DNA from: Haematococcus lacustris
Lineage: Eukaryota > Chlorophyta > Chlorophyceae > Chlamydomonadales > Haematococcaceae
DNA length: 64,000 nucleotides
Direction: 5' to 3'
Assembly (NCBI GenBank): GCA_030144725.1
Contig: JASKMD010000020.1
Span: 3,717,000 to 3,780,999, forward strand
In this document: positions 11,435 to 22,370 of the stretch, in pieces
Position numbering within the stretch: position 1 is the stretch's first letter
How the letters are laid out: each line of letters starts with the position of its first letter
Notes under the pieces: model-generated
What the model was told of the DNA's origin: nothing
The model's input: the letters and a program-made list of their open reading frames with translations, nothing else
The model's database searches: none
Position numbers and translations under genes: made by a program

Positions 11435-13112
11435 AGTCATGCCCCAAGGAGGCCACCAAGGTCAGCCCGGCGGCTTGTAGATGAGTGATGGAGATGGAAC
11501 TGTTCTAGAAAAGACTTTTATCAAGCTAGGGCTAATATACTCCTTTGAAATGTTGTGGCATGGATATGCCGTGCTGCCAGTGTCGTTGAAACACATAGGA
11601 ATAGAAGACTCAGGTGGTAGGTTCAGTATGTGCCGGCACTCTATGTCCCCCACTCTGGCAAATGCTACACCAATGTTCTGGAGTAGCGGCGTACCAGAGT
11701 ACCTGCCATCTGATCACCGACCATACTGATCTGTGGCCCAGTGCCTGAGCCACACTGGTGGCAAGCCTGTGCTGACGACATTGCTGCTGTGGCTAACCCT
11801 CCTGACGTGAGGATAACGTGGAAGAGGACAGACTGCATTGTGCGTGCGCATGCTACCGGGCCCTGGGGCAGCCCAGCATTCATACCAGGCTAAACAGCAG
11901 TTGAATTGCAGCATCAGAAGTGGCACCTCTACAACCAGCCAGCTACATCCCGGCTGCCCCATTCACCTGTGCGTAACCTGGTGTTCAGCCGCAGCAATGC
12001 CAGAGTGTTCGTGCGAACTTGCATGTCCGGTATTGACTCCGGGACTCGAGTGAGTTGCTGTATCCGGAACTGGGGCATTCTCATGTTCGCTTCGCGGCAC
12101 GCTGAAACTTCTGGGCACGCCGGTCGTCTGACGTGCAAGCCCACCATGCCGAGACAGGATCGAGACGTACTTCCCTGAGCACCTGAGCGCTGGCGGCAGC
12201 AGCATCACAACCTGCATTATCGCCGCGTGATTCGCATGTATGGGGCACATCGAGAGCAGTCACACACCGTTGACACATTTGCAAGTAGCACATGCACTCT
12301 GGCCTGATACAAGGCTAGACGGACCGAGCACAAGGCTGCCAGGTTCATGGACATCTTGCAACACTTGGGCACGAGAGCACATGAGCAAGCATCTAGATTG
12401 CTCATGGAGAGATGGCAGCCTTTCCTCCTATCCCACTTCTGTGCTCACCGGCTGCTGGCCCTTGGTGCTTCCTGGCCTCCCCCACAACCACCAAACACAC
12501 ACCCCCTGTGCAAAAGCAGGAAAGAATCATCTACACGCGCATGGGTGACATGGACTTTGATCACCCCCAAACGAAAGCGCGACGGAGCCCTCCCCGGACC
12601 CCGAGTCAAAGAAAGGGTTCATGCGCCTGCACCACCGAGCGCAGCAGCACCATACCGACATCAGGCTATACTTCCCCAAGATGGCAACGGATTAGAGACA
12701 GGCCGGCCGCACGGGTCACGCCCATCTGCCGGCCTCATTCTTTGAACTCATTGCAATGTCGCGATGTGTCTTGCTGTGTTAGTGTACACTACAGTGTAAA
12801 TTACAGCTGCATTAGCCTATTTGCCCGGCTAGTCCAGGCACTGTTGCTGCAGCTATATACTTTGACCGACGTACCGGAGTAACAGCCATCTGATAACCGG
12901 CCATACTGATCTGCGGCTGGAGACCTGATAACCGAGCACTCAGTTTCCTTAGGTCGACGAATGGTACGAGCCCTGGCACGGCCACTCCGCGTCTATAGGT
13001 AACTGAGTCAAATAAGATACGCAAGCGCGCTGGTTCCTCCGCACAGTGTGCAACCGGTAAGCCGCGAAGCTTGACGAAGAAAACCTCAGAAGCTCACTGA
13101 CGACGCGACGCA
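11435..13112. other. No recognised gene; contains a diverged 55-bp repeat pair
   Basis: Open frames of 60-156 codons exist (for example 12347-12745 +, with RAHEQASRLLMERWQPF), but none shows a domain or clean exon structure that I can support. The two segments 11691-11745 and 12871-12925 share GTACC.GAGTA, CCATCTGAT.ACCG and CCATACTGATCTG, so they are copies of one short repeat, each close to a Fanzor scrap. Confidence 0.45.
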
Positions 13113-13410
13113 GTGTGCACCTCCCCGTGCCCAGCCTCCTGCCCAGGCCCCACCAGCTGCACCTGGCCCGGTCCCAACACCCCTAGCCCCCCCATGGGCC
13201 AGGTGGCTGGACCGGGACACAACTTTCAGCGCATTGGTGAGAGCGTGCAGCACCCCCTGGAGCTGTGCAAATGGGAGGCCCTCAAGGCTCTGCCTGCCCG
13301 TGGCGCGGAGTACCAGCAGCGCTTCAAGCTGGTAAGTGACCGGCAGGCAGAGGATGCACCGGGCTGCAGAGTACCGGCGGGGCAAGGAAGGCTGGGCCCA
13401 CGACCACCCA
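13113..13410 (+). pseudogene. Fanzor/TnpB-like C-terminal fragment with frameshifts
   Basis: Reading across frames gives a relic of the third RuvC block (RWLDRD at about 13205, then FQRIGESVQHPLELC at about 13225-13265), followed by ALPARGAEYQQRFKLV and, after a frame change, RQRMHRAAEYRRGKEGW to a stop near 13410. The order DRD...QRIGES...PLELC...EY matches the C-terminus of the long pseudogene at 38.5-38.7 kb but the tail differs, so it belongs to a second subfamily. At least two frameshifts and loss of the upstream two thirds make it dead. Confidence 0.6.
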
Positions 13411-14642
13411 TAGGGCCTAGTGGATTGAAGAAGCTGTTAGCCTTGCTGTTACTTTGTGTGGAATGCCCAGTGGTCTTAAGATCAGTCCCTCCCAACTGCC
13501 TTGAATAGGGGGGGAATCCCGTACACTGGGTTTATTTCTCGCTCACGTAGCGGACTGATGATCGAAGCACATCAGGATGTAGAGAACTCACTAAGCTACA
13601 CGTAATGGGTGTCCCGAGCTTCAATGACTGTACACATGATGCCCAACCTAGGCGTGAACCTGGCCTACATTTTGTGGGCAGATATCACCATGCACGCCTC
13701 CTTCACCCTCGAGCTTCTAGACGTTGCCGTGATGTAGCTAACAAAGTAATGTATGCCCGCGCGCATTGTGTTGCGACGGCCGCAATCGCGAGATTTGAAC
13801 CTGAAAAGCCGAAATGCCCGTCTAACGCACTCATACCATTGTTGATGCCTCACTTAGGACAACGGCACACATCTTAGCATCGATTAGCTCGCACTTGTTA
13901 TTTGCGTCGCTCGCGCTCTCAAGCGAGAGACGGAGCGGCTTTATGCTCTAGCGGTTCATCAAGACACTATGTGCACCCTTCACCTTTGATTACAGAAGAC
14001 TATGGCTGTAACAATAAGGCTGGGACTGTACTTGCCTTTAGAGCGTTAGGTTTGGGCAAAGCGATGCTGCGTTAAAGTAACTTACTAGCAGGTTGTAGCA
14101 GGGAGAGGGGGCTTGCTCTTGGCTGCTGGGTAGTGTAGGGAGAGGGCTGCTATGTCAAGGGGGGGGGGGTGGAGGGAGGGGGGGAAGTAGGAGGGCTGGG
14201 CTGGGTGGTGGTGGTAGGCTAGGAGGTAGTGGTGGAGGTGGTAGTAGTGGTGGTGGTGTTGCTAGTAAGAGGGCTCCTGCAACGATAGGCCAGGTAGTCA
14301 AAGTGACCGCGGGACTTGTCATATTGTAGCCTTTTCTGCGGGTTCCGCTGTTCACGTCCTTAGTTCGTTGTAGCGAGAGCATGTGTGCAGGTGCGCAGCC
14401 TTCGTTGTGTTGCTACGGACATCACTACCGAGACATATGCTTCGATCCACGGTGCTCAAACCTGCCGTGTAACAACACTCCTTCGCCGCACCATGTGTCC
14501 TCCCAACCGGCCCCACTAGCACCCCGCCAGCACTGGCAAGGCCAGGCCTCTACATTCCATAGCAACCCCCCCATGGTACAACCCCAATTTACATCCACCT
14601 ATAGTTGCTAACATCCTGACCTTGGATTAAGCCGTCCCCTTG
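13411..14642. other. No gene seen
   Basis: Moderately AT-richer sequence with no convincing exon on either strand. From about 14158 to 14262 the plus strand is a G/GGT/GTA low-complexity tract (polyPro frame on the minus strand) similar to the GGTGGTGGT tracts that flank the (GGGCT)n array at 15.5 and 16.2 kb. Confidence 0.5.
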
Positions 14643-15230
14643 CTAGCATGCTTCAATGCCCCATGGTGTTTCCTCCCGGGTTCGATTATACCTCTCTGTT
14701 TGACCATTAGACTCAGGATGGTAAGCACTGGAATTACATTCTTTTACACCAAGAATGGCCATAACTGACGCCCAGAAATGATTAGTAAAGTGAGAGCCCC
14801 TATCAGAGATAATTTCTCTGGGCACTCCATGGTGTTTAAACACATTATCAATAAACAAGCGGGCAAAGCCCTCAGCGTTCATAGACTCACGACATTGCAC
14901 AAAGTGTACCATTTTAGACAGCCTATCCACAAAGACAGCAATGGCATCAAAACCATGATCATCGGGTGGTAGCTTAGTGATTAAATCCATAGACATGGAC
15001 TCCCATCTGTCATAAGGTATGGCCAGTGGTGTGAGTAAACCGCCAGGTCTGGTATTCACAGACTTGTTGCGCTGGCATGCATCACAGTTACTCACATAGT
15101 GACGCACTTCAGATCTCATGCGTGGCCACCAGAATATCCTGGAGATACGCTCCACTTCTCTGGGCACACTTGCACACTTTCTCTGGGCACACTTTCTCTG
15201 GGCACACTTGCAGGTCTGTGGCGGTGCGCA
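14643..15230 (-). mobile_element. Truncated Ty3/gypsy-type retrotransposon integrase
   Basis: The minus strand encodes an integrase: the CxxC half of the zinc finger ([10 protein letters not shown]), then the DDE core with [13 protein letters not shown] (first Asp), [27 protein letters not shown] (second Asp) and [14 protein letters not shown] (Glu). The core therefore keeps all three catalytic acidic residues. It stops 10 residues or so after the Glu, so the C-terminal part is missing, and on the other side the HH half of the zinc finger is replaced by three tandem copies of a 15-bp unit (AAAGTGTGCCCAGAG) at about 15155-15210. No reverse transcriptase, protease or LTR is present. It is a dead fragment. 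Confidence 0.85.
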
Positions 15231-15582
15231 TGTTGACACTCTGGCATGAGCGAAGCTGAGATCTGGCCTCTTCAAGTTCTGCCTCTGTGTCAGCAGCTGC
15301 CTCTGTGGCAGCAGCTGCCTCTGTGGCAGTAGACATAAGAACTTGCTGTTGTTGAGCTGCTGCCACAAGAGCAAGCTGGCGAGCACGATTGGCCCTACCA
15401 GCCTTGGTGCGTTTGCTGAGACCACCCATAGGGTGGCTGGCTGAGCTTGGGTCAGATTAGTGTGGGCGGTAAGTGGAGCTGGGCTAGGTGGTGGTGGTGA
15501 TTGTCGTAGTGGTGGCTTGTCGTAGGAGGTGGTGGTGATTGTCGTAGTGGTGATTGTCGTAGTGGTGGCTTGAGGTTGAGGT

Positions 15583-16165
15583 GGGCTGGGCTGGGCTGGG
15601 CTGGGCTGGGCTGGGCTGGGCTGGGCTGGGCTGGGCTGGGCTGGGCTGGGCTGGGCTGGGCTGGGCTGGGCTGGGCTGGGCTGGGCTGGGCTGGGCTGGG
15701 CTGGGCTGGGCTGGGCTGGGCTGGGCTGGGCTGGGCTGGGCTGGGCTGGGCTGGGCTGGGCTGGGCTGGGCTGGGCTGGGCTGGGCTGGGCTGGGCTGGG
15801 CTGGGCTGGGCTGGGCTGGGCTGGGCTGGGCTGGGCTGGGCTGGGCTGGGCTGGGCTGGGCTGGGCTGGGCTGGGCTGGGCTGGGCTGGGCTGGGCTGGG
15901 CTGGGCTGGGCTGGGCTGGGCTGGGCTGGGCTGGGCTGGGCTGGGCTGGGCTGGGCTGGGCTGGGCTGGGCTGGGCTGGGCTGGGCTGGGCTGGGCTGGG
16001 CTGGGCTGGGCTGGGCTGGGCTGGGCTGGGCTGGGCTGGGCTGGGCTGGGCTGGGCTGGGCTGGGCTGGGCTGGGCTGGGCTGGGCTGGGCTGGGCTGGG
16101 CTGGGCTGGGCTGGGCTGGGCTGGGCTGGGCTGGGCTGGGCTGGGCTGGGCTGGGCTGGGCTGGG
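15583..16165. repeat. (GGGCT)n pentanucleotide array, about 117 copies
   Basis: Nearly perfect array of 583 bp flanked on both sides by GGT-rich low-complexity sequence. Because five is not a multiple of three, all frames on both strands are free of stops, which creates false GWAGL and SPAQP open frames of about 200 codons. Confidence 0.97.
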
Positions 16166-16337
16166 TGGTGGTGGTAGGGTTAGGAGGTGGTGGCAGTGGT
16201 GGTGAGGGTGGTCGTGGTGGTGGCGGCTGAGATTGGGGCTCCTAACATTGATTGGGTAGGCCCCCGCTGCCGCCAACCTGCTGGTACTTTGGCAGTTGCA
16301 GAGCTGGCAGCGCAGGGAAGCTGGTGGGCAATGGCAA

Positions 16338-16356
16338 AGCTGCTATATATATATAA
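16338..16356. promoter_or_regulatory. TATA-like element
   Basis: CTATATATATATAAGC at about 16341-16356, some 330 bases upstream of the small gene at 16683. It could be a core promoter for that gene, with a long 5' leader, or just an AT microsatellite. Confidence 0.25.
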
Positions 16357-16682
16357 GCTGTGTGTATGAGGGGCCTGGCTTGCTGGTGAGCACCTGCAGA
16401 GCGGTAATGCGCTGGCAGCCACTGTCTAGCCTGGAAGAGCACGTGTGCAGCGGCAGCATCACCCACCAACGCATCCAATTCATTCCAGATTACGCCACTG
16501 AACGCCATTTGTCTCGCTCCGCTACGCCGCCGTGTAAGCTGTCTCCGCTGATGACTCCGCTGAGGTCTCAACTGAGGTCTCCTCTCTCAGGACCCATCCG
16601 TCAGGACCTAACTAGTAGCTAAGTACGCGTCAGCAAATGCAACGGCTGTCAAAGGACAGCGCACAGTGTGACAGCGGACACT

Positions 16683-17152
16683 ATGAAAAGGCTCCGTTTG
16701 CCACAGATCGCCATCTTATTTGGAGCAGGCGTGGCGGCCTGCTCTGATTACCGCTCGGGCCCCAAGCTGCAACCGCGGGTTAAGGTAAGCACCGTCTCAC
16801 AGCAGCAGCCCCGCATTATAGCAGCCCCGCAACCATTGCTTGTGCTTGTGTTCGCAGATCGACGCGCTAATTCGTGACCGCGCACTAAACAATGGTACAC
16901 GGCCCCGTAGAATGGCAAACGGCCATGCCTCTCTGAAAGGTAAGCCCCTTGCCCTTGCTGCCCCGCACATAGCCCCGCACTTGTTGTCCAACACACCCTG
17001 GTTGCCCCGCACTCTAAGCAAGCCCCGCACATCGCACACAGCCCCCACAAGTTGCCCTGGTTGCACTTGTTGCCCCGCACATTGCCCCGCACACTAAGCA
17101 TATATCGTGGCCCTATGTGCTTGCAGGTATCGCCAAAAGCAGCAGCGATTAA
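16683..17152 (+). CDS. Small 69-residue protein with one hydrophobic segment
   Basis: Three exons join in phase: 16683-16784 (GTAAGC donor), 16858-16939 (GTAAGC donor), 17127-17152; 210 nt with stop. The N-terminus is basic and then hydrophobic (MKRLRLPQIAILFGAGVAAC), which fits a membrane anchor or an organellar presequence; the rest is basic and polar (IDALIRDRALNNG, RRMANGHASLKG). Both donors are strong and both acceptors are pyrimidine-AG, which is the main support. I do not recognise the family; small subunits of mitochondrial complexes often look like this, but that is a guess. Confidence 0.45.
16960..17097 (+). repeat. Scattered GCCCCGCAC motif repeats in intron 2
   Basis: The nonamer GCCCCGCAC recurs about seven times in 140 bases of intron 2 of the small gene, with irregular spacers that also share TTGTTG or AAGCAAG. 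It resembles a degenerate minisatellite. Confidence 0.6.
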
Positions 17153-17329
17153 TAAACTTGCAGCCACAACGGAGCTTCCTCGTGGAGCGTCCATCCCTAC
17201 CCGAGCCCTAGAGCCATGGCACACTCTAGGGCTGTTTGCTAGTTCACTAGTGTTTGCTAGTGCAACGGGCTGGTAGCCATATAAGCGTAAAGCCGTTAGT
17301 TTTGATGGTGTGCCCAATGGTCGGGGGGT

Positions 17330-17480
17330 TTGCCCCCGGAACGTGCCATCGACTTGGGGTTTGTGTTCATCAAGGGTGCGACCGAGGATGCTACAACGTG
17401 TGTGTAGTAGCTGAGTGAGATTACCCGCAGGCAAACATGTTGTTCCTTGTTGAATGAGTTTTGTTTGCCTGAGATTGGGT
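17330..17480 (+). repeat. Dispersed repeat, copy C
   Basis: Contains GGGTTTGTGTTCATCAAGGG, GCTGAGTGAGATTACCCGCA and AACATGTTGTTCCTTGTTGA; it spans both the 5' half seen in copies A and D and the 3' half seen in copy B, so it is the fullest copy in the window. Confidence 0.65.
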
Positions 17481-18059
17481 AAGCGGGCTCCTGCAACAGT
17501 CGCCAACCATGGTGTTGAGGGTTAGGTATGCACGAAGTGGATAACTTCCTGTTTACTTATGCTTTGTCTACATTGAGACCGGTAGCAAGGGCGAGTCATT
17601 CTGATGCATACGACATACCCATCAACAGCAACATAGCATGCTTGCACAGTCAGAACTGACCTTGAAATGGAAGGTAACTCTAAGCTTTAGGACCATCAAT
17701 GGGTATGCCTCCACCGAAGTAGAACTGGGTGTGCGTCTACATTCAGGAAACACTGTCGGGTTGATTGAGCCGGGAGGAATCACAAGCGCCGGCTGTACTT
17801 GCCCTTAGAGCGCTAGGAGTCCACCACGTAGTTGCGAGGCACTCCCACAGTGCACTTGCGCTGCGCGATGTTGAGAAAGCGGCCGGCTGATCGGTGGTCG
17901 CACTTTTTCGTTTACGGGGATTCTGGTTATATGGGCGTGTAGCTGATCAAGCGATCATCGCATGCCGCACAGTGCTACGCCAATCGCACACGTCCCGGCA
18001 CCGGGACATCCATGACAAGGTAGTGTACATGGCTTTATCAGAGTTGGGAGGATCTGACT

Positions 18060-18235
18060 TAAGAGGGGACGTGCCAACGGTGTGGGGTTTGCAGTCATCA
18101 AGGGTGTGACCGACAAAGTTACAAGTGAATTGTAGCTATGTAAGGTTGCCCGCAGGCAACAGCCCGTTTCATGTCGAATAGAGTAGTTGTCTGCACCTGC
18201 AGGTTTGAAATGTTTGGTGTAAATCATGCCTCAAC
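18060..18235 (+). repeat. Dispersed repeat, copy D
   Basis: Contains GTGGGGTTTGCAGTCATCAA, GGGTGTGACCGA and AAGGTTGCCCGCAGGCAACA. It lies about 110 bases upstream of the glutathione S-transferase start and may contribute to its 5' region. Confidence 0.65.
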
Positions 18236-18344
18236 TTTGTGTGACAGCTTTTAGTCACAGCGTCGCCCCCCGTCTAGTTCGGCAAATCAAGGCTCAAGTA
18301 CATACTAGCCAATTACAGGTTATTTCCCTCAAGAAGTACTAAGG

Positions 18345-21300
18345 ATGTCGACCAAGCCCACGCTCTTCTACTTCCCTCTCCGGTGTGCTGCCGTCTTTGA
18401 TGCAGCCCTCCGAACTCCATCCTCGGGGTAAAACGACAGACAATGCGGCTGGCACGCGGTGCAGGGGTCGCGGCGAGGTGATGAAGCTGATCTTGGCCTA
18501 CAAGGGTGTCGAATATGATGTGGTGCCAGATATGCCGGATATGAAGGTAGTCTGTGAGGCGGCTTCCGCGGCACGGCCCTTCTTAGCAACCTCTGTTGTG
18601 TGACCAGTGCGCCGACATTGGCGCTGAAGGCGGCAGCTAGACGATGCTCCATACATGTTCCGATGTTTCTGGAGCTTTCCTTGTGAGCCACATGTGTCCT
18701 GCGCTTGCATGTGCACCACCAGACCAACAAGACGCTGTACCCCTTCGGCCAGTGCCCTCGCTACAAGGATGGCGAGCTTGACATGTGTCAGAGCAACACC
18801 ATCATCCGGTAAAGGCTGGCAGTGCCTTCCCACCCCAGGCAGTGAAGGGCTGCTGTGTCCAGGGCCATAACAGCTGCTGGCCCAAGAGGAAGCAAGACAT
18901 AGGCAGGCAGCAACAGCAGCAGCATGGCCCGCATACTCCCAGTGGCATCCACATGTACAATGCACAGGGAGGGTAGATTCCCACAACAACAACCCACCTG
19001 CGCCTGGATGGTTGTCCACTCAGCAGACAACACACACTTACTCTCAAGCAAACAGATCAACCAGCGCACCGGCATGAAGCACACTGGGTGAGCTCCTGCT
19101 GCAAGAGAGGTGACGTAGTCAGCTGACACTTGGCTCTTGGCTGGCTGACGCATGTGGGCAGGTACCTGGGCCGCAAGTATGGGCTGGAGGGCAAGACTGA
19201 GGCCGACAAGGTGTGGTGCTAGTGAGAACACCTCCCTCCACCCCATGATGCCAGTCATACAGTACCAGCGGGCATGGGGATCAGAGTAGTGCTGGGTCTG
19301 CTGAAACTCTGAAGCGTCAGCAGCAGCATGCATGGTGCCTACCCATCCTGGGTGCCAGCAGCCCTACCACTCCCTGTGCTGCTAGCAAGCGCACCCAGCA
19401 TTGGCTGAGCTGCTGGCTGTGGTGTGCATCGTGCACCCAGGTTGTTGTGGACATGATGGTGGAGGCGGTGGAGTCCCTGCGCAGCAAGTATGTCGAGCTC
19501 ATCTACGTCAACAAGTAAGGCCGGGCTGCACAACCCTCACCTCAACTTCACCTTCTCCCCTACCCTTCATTACGTGGAAGCAAGCCCTCACTTCCGGCTT
19601 GCTAACTGCTCTCTTTCCCCTTTCCCATCACTTGACCTGCATGACCTATGAACATGCACCCAACCCCTCCCCTCCCCATATGGCTTCCACCAGTATCTCC
19701 CTCCTCAACCACACAGCATACCAACGCCATGAAAGGAACAATTCCCTGACTGCCTTCCTTGGCCCTTGTCATTACCAACGTCATGAAAGGAACAATTCCC
19801 TGACTGCCTTCCTTGGCCCTTGTCATTACCAACGTCATGAAAGGAACAATTCCCTGACTGCCTTCCTTGGCCCTTGTCATTACCAACGTCATGAAAGGAG
19901 CAGCCCGACACTTGCCTTCCTTGGGCCTGGTTGCTGTGGCGCAGGCTGTCTGATGAGGCCAAGGCAGTGTTCAACTCCACTCACATCTCCAAGGCCTCTG
20001 TTGATGGCAGGAATGGCGGAGCTCACCTGGATTACCTGGCAGCGTGAGTGCTGCTCCCTGCTCTGAATCACTGGGCTGGAGAGTGAGGGATAGGAGGTTG
20101 GCGGGTATGCAGGACAAATGATTGCAATGTACACCATATCATGGTGACAGGCACAAAGGGAGGGGAAGAGCGGGAGGGAGGAAGGGATGTTTTGCCACAA
20201 GGCCTAGGAGCTGGGCTGGGCTAGAGGTGAAGGTGGGGGTGTCAGGGTGTGTAGGGTTAGGGTTAGGGTTAGGGTTAGGGTTAGGGTTAGGTGGGGGTGT
20301 CAGGGTGTGTAGGGTTAGGGTTAGGGGTAGGTGGGGGTGTCAGGGGTGTCAGGGTGTGTAGGGTGAGCAGGGTATGCAGCAGCCTTGTGCGAGGCATGAG
20401 CTATAGGCCTTGCAGGGGTGATGCTTGGCTGAAGCTGGGCCGGATAGGGTGGTTTGGCAGCTGACTGGCTGCCGACACCACCAGCAGGGTCAGGAGCCGT
20501 ATGTATAGAGACTGGCAGGCTGTGAGGAGCCAAGGCCATTGCGGTGCCCTGCTGCTGCTGGCCCTCCACCTCAGGTTCATCCGCAATGGCAAGGACGGGC
20601 TGCTGACCGGGGAGCTCACTGTGGGCGACCTGGCCATCTGGTGGGTGGTGCCGTTGCTGCTATATACTGCTGTTGCTACTGCTGCTGCCGCAGCTGCTGC
20701 TGCCGCTAGTTCTCTGCTGCTCTCTCTCTCTCTCTCTCTGCTACTGCTGCTCTGCGCTGTCGTGTCGCCAGGGGCCTGAGTCACGGCTGCCTGCTATGTG
20801 TGTGAGTGTGGGTGTGGGCACCTCCTGCACGCTAGCTGCCTGTGGTGTGGTGTGATGGTGACAGGGACCTGCTGGACACCCTGATGCGCATCCTCAAGGA
20901 TGAGATCACCGCTGAGGTGCGGCTGGCGAATGCCTCGGTTCTCCTGCCCCTGCAGCTGCCTTAGTGCCCTCGCCCCTCCCCCGGCTCAATCGCCCTCGCC
21001 CTTGCTGTTGTTTGAAAGCTGCTCACTTTACCCCGTTCAGTTTGATGTACCTCTCTCTGTCAGCCACTCTGTTAGCCACTCCTGCAGACGTGCATGTCTT
21101 CATGTTTTCATACAGTTGTGGTCAGGCCGGCAGTGGGGTCAATGGGGTGAGTGTGATGTCATGTTCCAGCGCTGATATCTTCCAGTTATCCACCGTGCCA
21201 CTTCAAAAGACGTGCATGTCTTGATGTTTCCATATATCTGTGGTCAGGCTGGCAGTGGGGTTGATGGTGTGAGTGTGTTGCGATGTAATATTATCTGTTG

Positions 21301-21532
21301 TTGAATGCTGGTGGTGAGGGTGGTGGCATGCACATGGAGTGTGGCCCGAGCTCCTGCCCTGCATCCTGATTGGGTTACCCTCCCCTGACACGCTCACCTG
21401 CCTGCCTGCCTGACCCTTCAGTACCCTGAGCTGGTGGCATTCCATGCCAAGGTCGCGGAGGTGCCCGGCATCAAGGAGTATCTGGCATCGCCCCTGCGCA
21501 TGGCCAGCCCCAACGCCGTGCCTCTGGGTTAA
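18345..21532 (+). CDS. Glutathione S-transferase (sigma/pi-like), complete
   Basis: Nine exons: 18345-18382, 18465-18546, 18723-18808, 19162-19210, 19441-19514, 19945-20043, 20575-20640, 20865-20916, 21422-21532; 657 nt, 218 aa, every junction in phase. The N-terminal thioredoxin-like domain has LFYFPLRGRGEVMKLILAY with the catalytic Tyr at residue 9, GQCPRYKDGELDMCQSNTII with the glutathione-binding Gln-Ser pair, and YLGRKYGL. The C-terminal helical domain has SKYVELIYV, LTVGDLAIWDLLD (the N-capping box region) and ends MASPNAVPLG. The length equals the usual 200-220 residues of cytosolic GSTs. It conjugates glutathione to electrophiles or reduces peroxides. Intron 5 contains a 54-bp minisatellite and intron 6 telomere-like repeats. 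Class assignment (sigma versus pi/mu) is inference from the Tyr motif. Confidence 0.93.
19717..19934. repeat. 54-bp tandem repeat, about 3.9 copies
   Basis: Units begin TACCAACG(C/T)CATGAAAGG at 19719, 19773, 19827 and 19881. The first three are almost identical; the fourth diverges after ATGAAAGGA. The array lies just before the exon 6 acceptor of the glutathione S-transferase. Confidence 0.95.
20232..20375. repeat. Interstitial telomere-like (TTAGGG)n within a GGGTGTCAGG repeat
   Basis: Six to seven TTAGGG units at 20252-20291 and two more at 20311-20328, embedded in copies of GTGGGGGTGTCAGGGTGTGT. The site is intron 6 of the glutathione S-transferase. Confidence 0.9.
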
Positions 21533-21964
21533 GCTTGCAAGCTCTAATGCAAGCGTGCGCCGTGACCAGTATCCGAGTACCGTAGATTACTAGGTGTCTC
21601 TGTGCCGCTGGCTGAGGGTTGTTAGGGTTGTTTCTTACCTCAGCCAACATTTTTATTCGCTCAATGGATGGTAGGTTGACCGGCTCGCAGCAAGTGTGAG
21701 CTCCAGGCACCTGATGCGGACGTAGGTTAGGCTGGGTGCTTGTTGCAGACAAACGTAGCTAGTTTAACACGGAACAACATGTTTGACTGGACCACAGTAG
21801 GGCAGGCACCCAGGCTCAACTTGCAGCAGGTGTAAACCCTGGGCACTTGATAGGGACGAGAGCTTAGCTAGGGCGCTCGTTGCAGCCCAAATTCCCTCTC
21901 CCCGCTGCCGCTCAGCTCGCTGTCGTCGCCTTAGCTTACGAATTACGCCGTGCTGCGCCACTAT

Positions 21965-22169
21965 ATGCCGGGCGTCCTTCTCCTTCCGGTGTGTACATAT
22001 CGTCTTAACCTCATGGTGCCGTCACCCGCGTGCTGCAGTGCCTCGATCCGAGAGTGACAGCAATACCGTAGACGCCGTTGGGAAGAAGGTGACGACAAGG
22101 GTAGCAAACAGCCTTGACAAGCTATTTGCACGCAATGAAGAGTACCTGGTGACTCTGGCTAGTGCCTAG
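21965..22169 (+). CDS. Possible small two-exon gene
   Basis: Candidate exons 21965-21988 (MPGVLLLP, donor GTGTGT) and 22053-22169, which reads SDSNTVDAVGKKVTTRVANS and on to FARNEEYLVTLASA then stop. The second exon has the codon use and charge pattern of real protein and is preceded by AG, but the first exon is short and the acceptor is weak. An upstream exon not seen here could replace the first. No family recognised. Confidence 0.25.
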
Positions 22170-22370
22170 GTCGACGAAGTTTTCACGAGCGACAGCGCCT
22201 GTGCATGCCAGCATGACCAGGCTCTACTTGTTGTGGAGTATGGGAGGTTCCCTAGAACAGGGTACATGATTTTAACACGTTTTGTTTATTCCATGTAAGA
22301 TGCAACACTCCTTTTAGATTGGGTGTGACTTTGATGTGCTCCTCCACGTTCAGGACGAGTGTCTGGTGAC

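Larger units (their letters stand above)
17153..18344. other. Intergenic between the small gene and the glutathione S-transferase
   Basis: Apart from dispersed repeat copies C and D, I see no coding exon. Short open frames (for example 17894-18109 +) have no recognisable domain. Confidence 0.5.

Noticed and set aside
15452..16276. Open frames of about 200-274 codons reading GWAGL or SPAQP repeats
   Set aside because: Artefact of the (GGGCT)n array; no start context, no splice signals, no conserved ends.
19717..19934. CRISPR-like array
   Set aside because: The 54-bp units are head-to-tail without unique spacers, in an intron of a eukaryotic gene; it is a minisatellite. The same holds for the 37-bp and 73-bp arrays.
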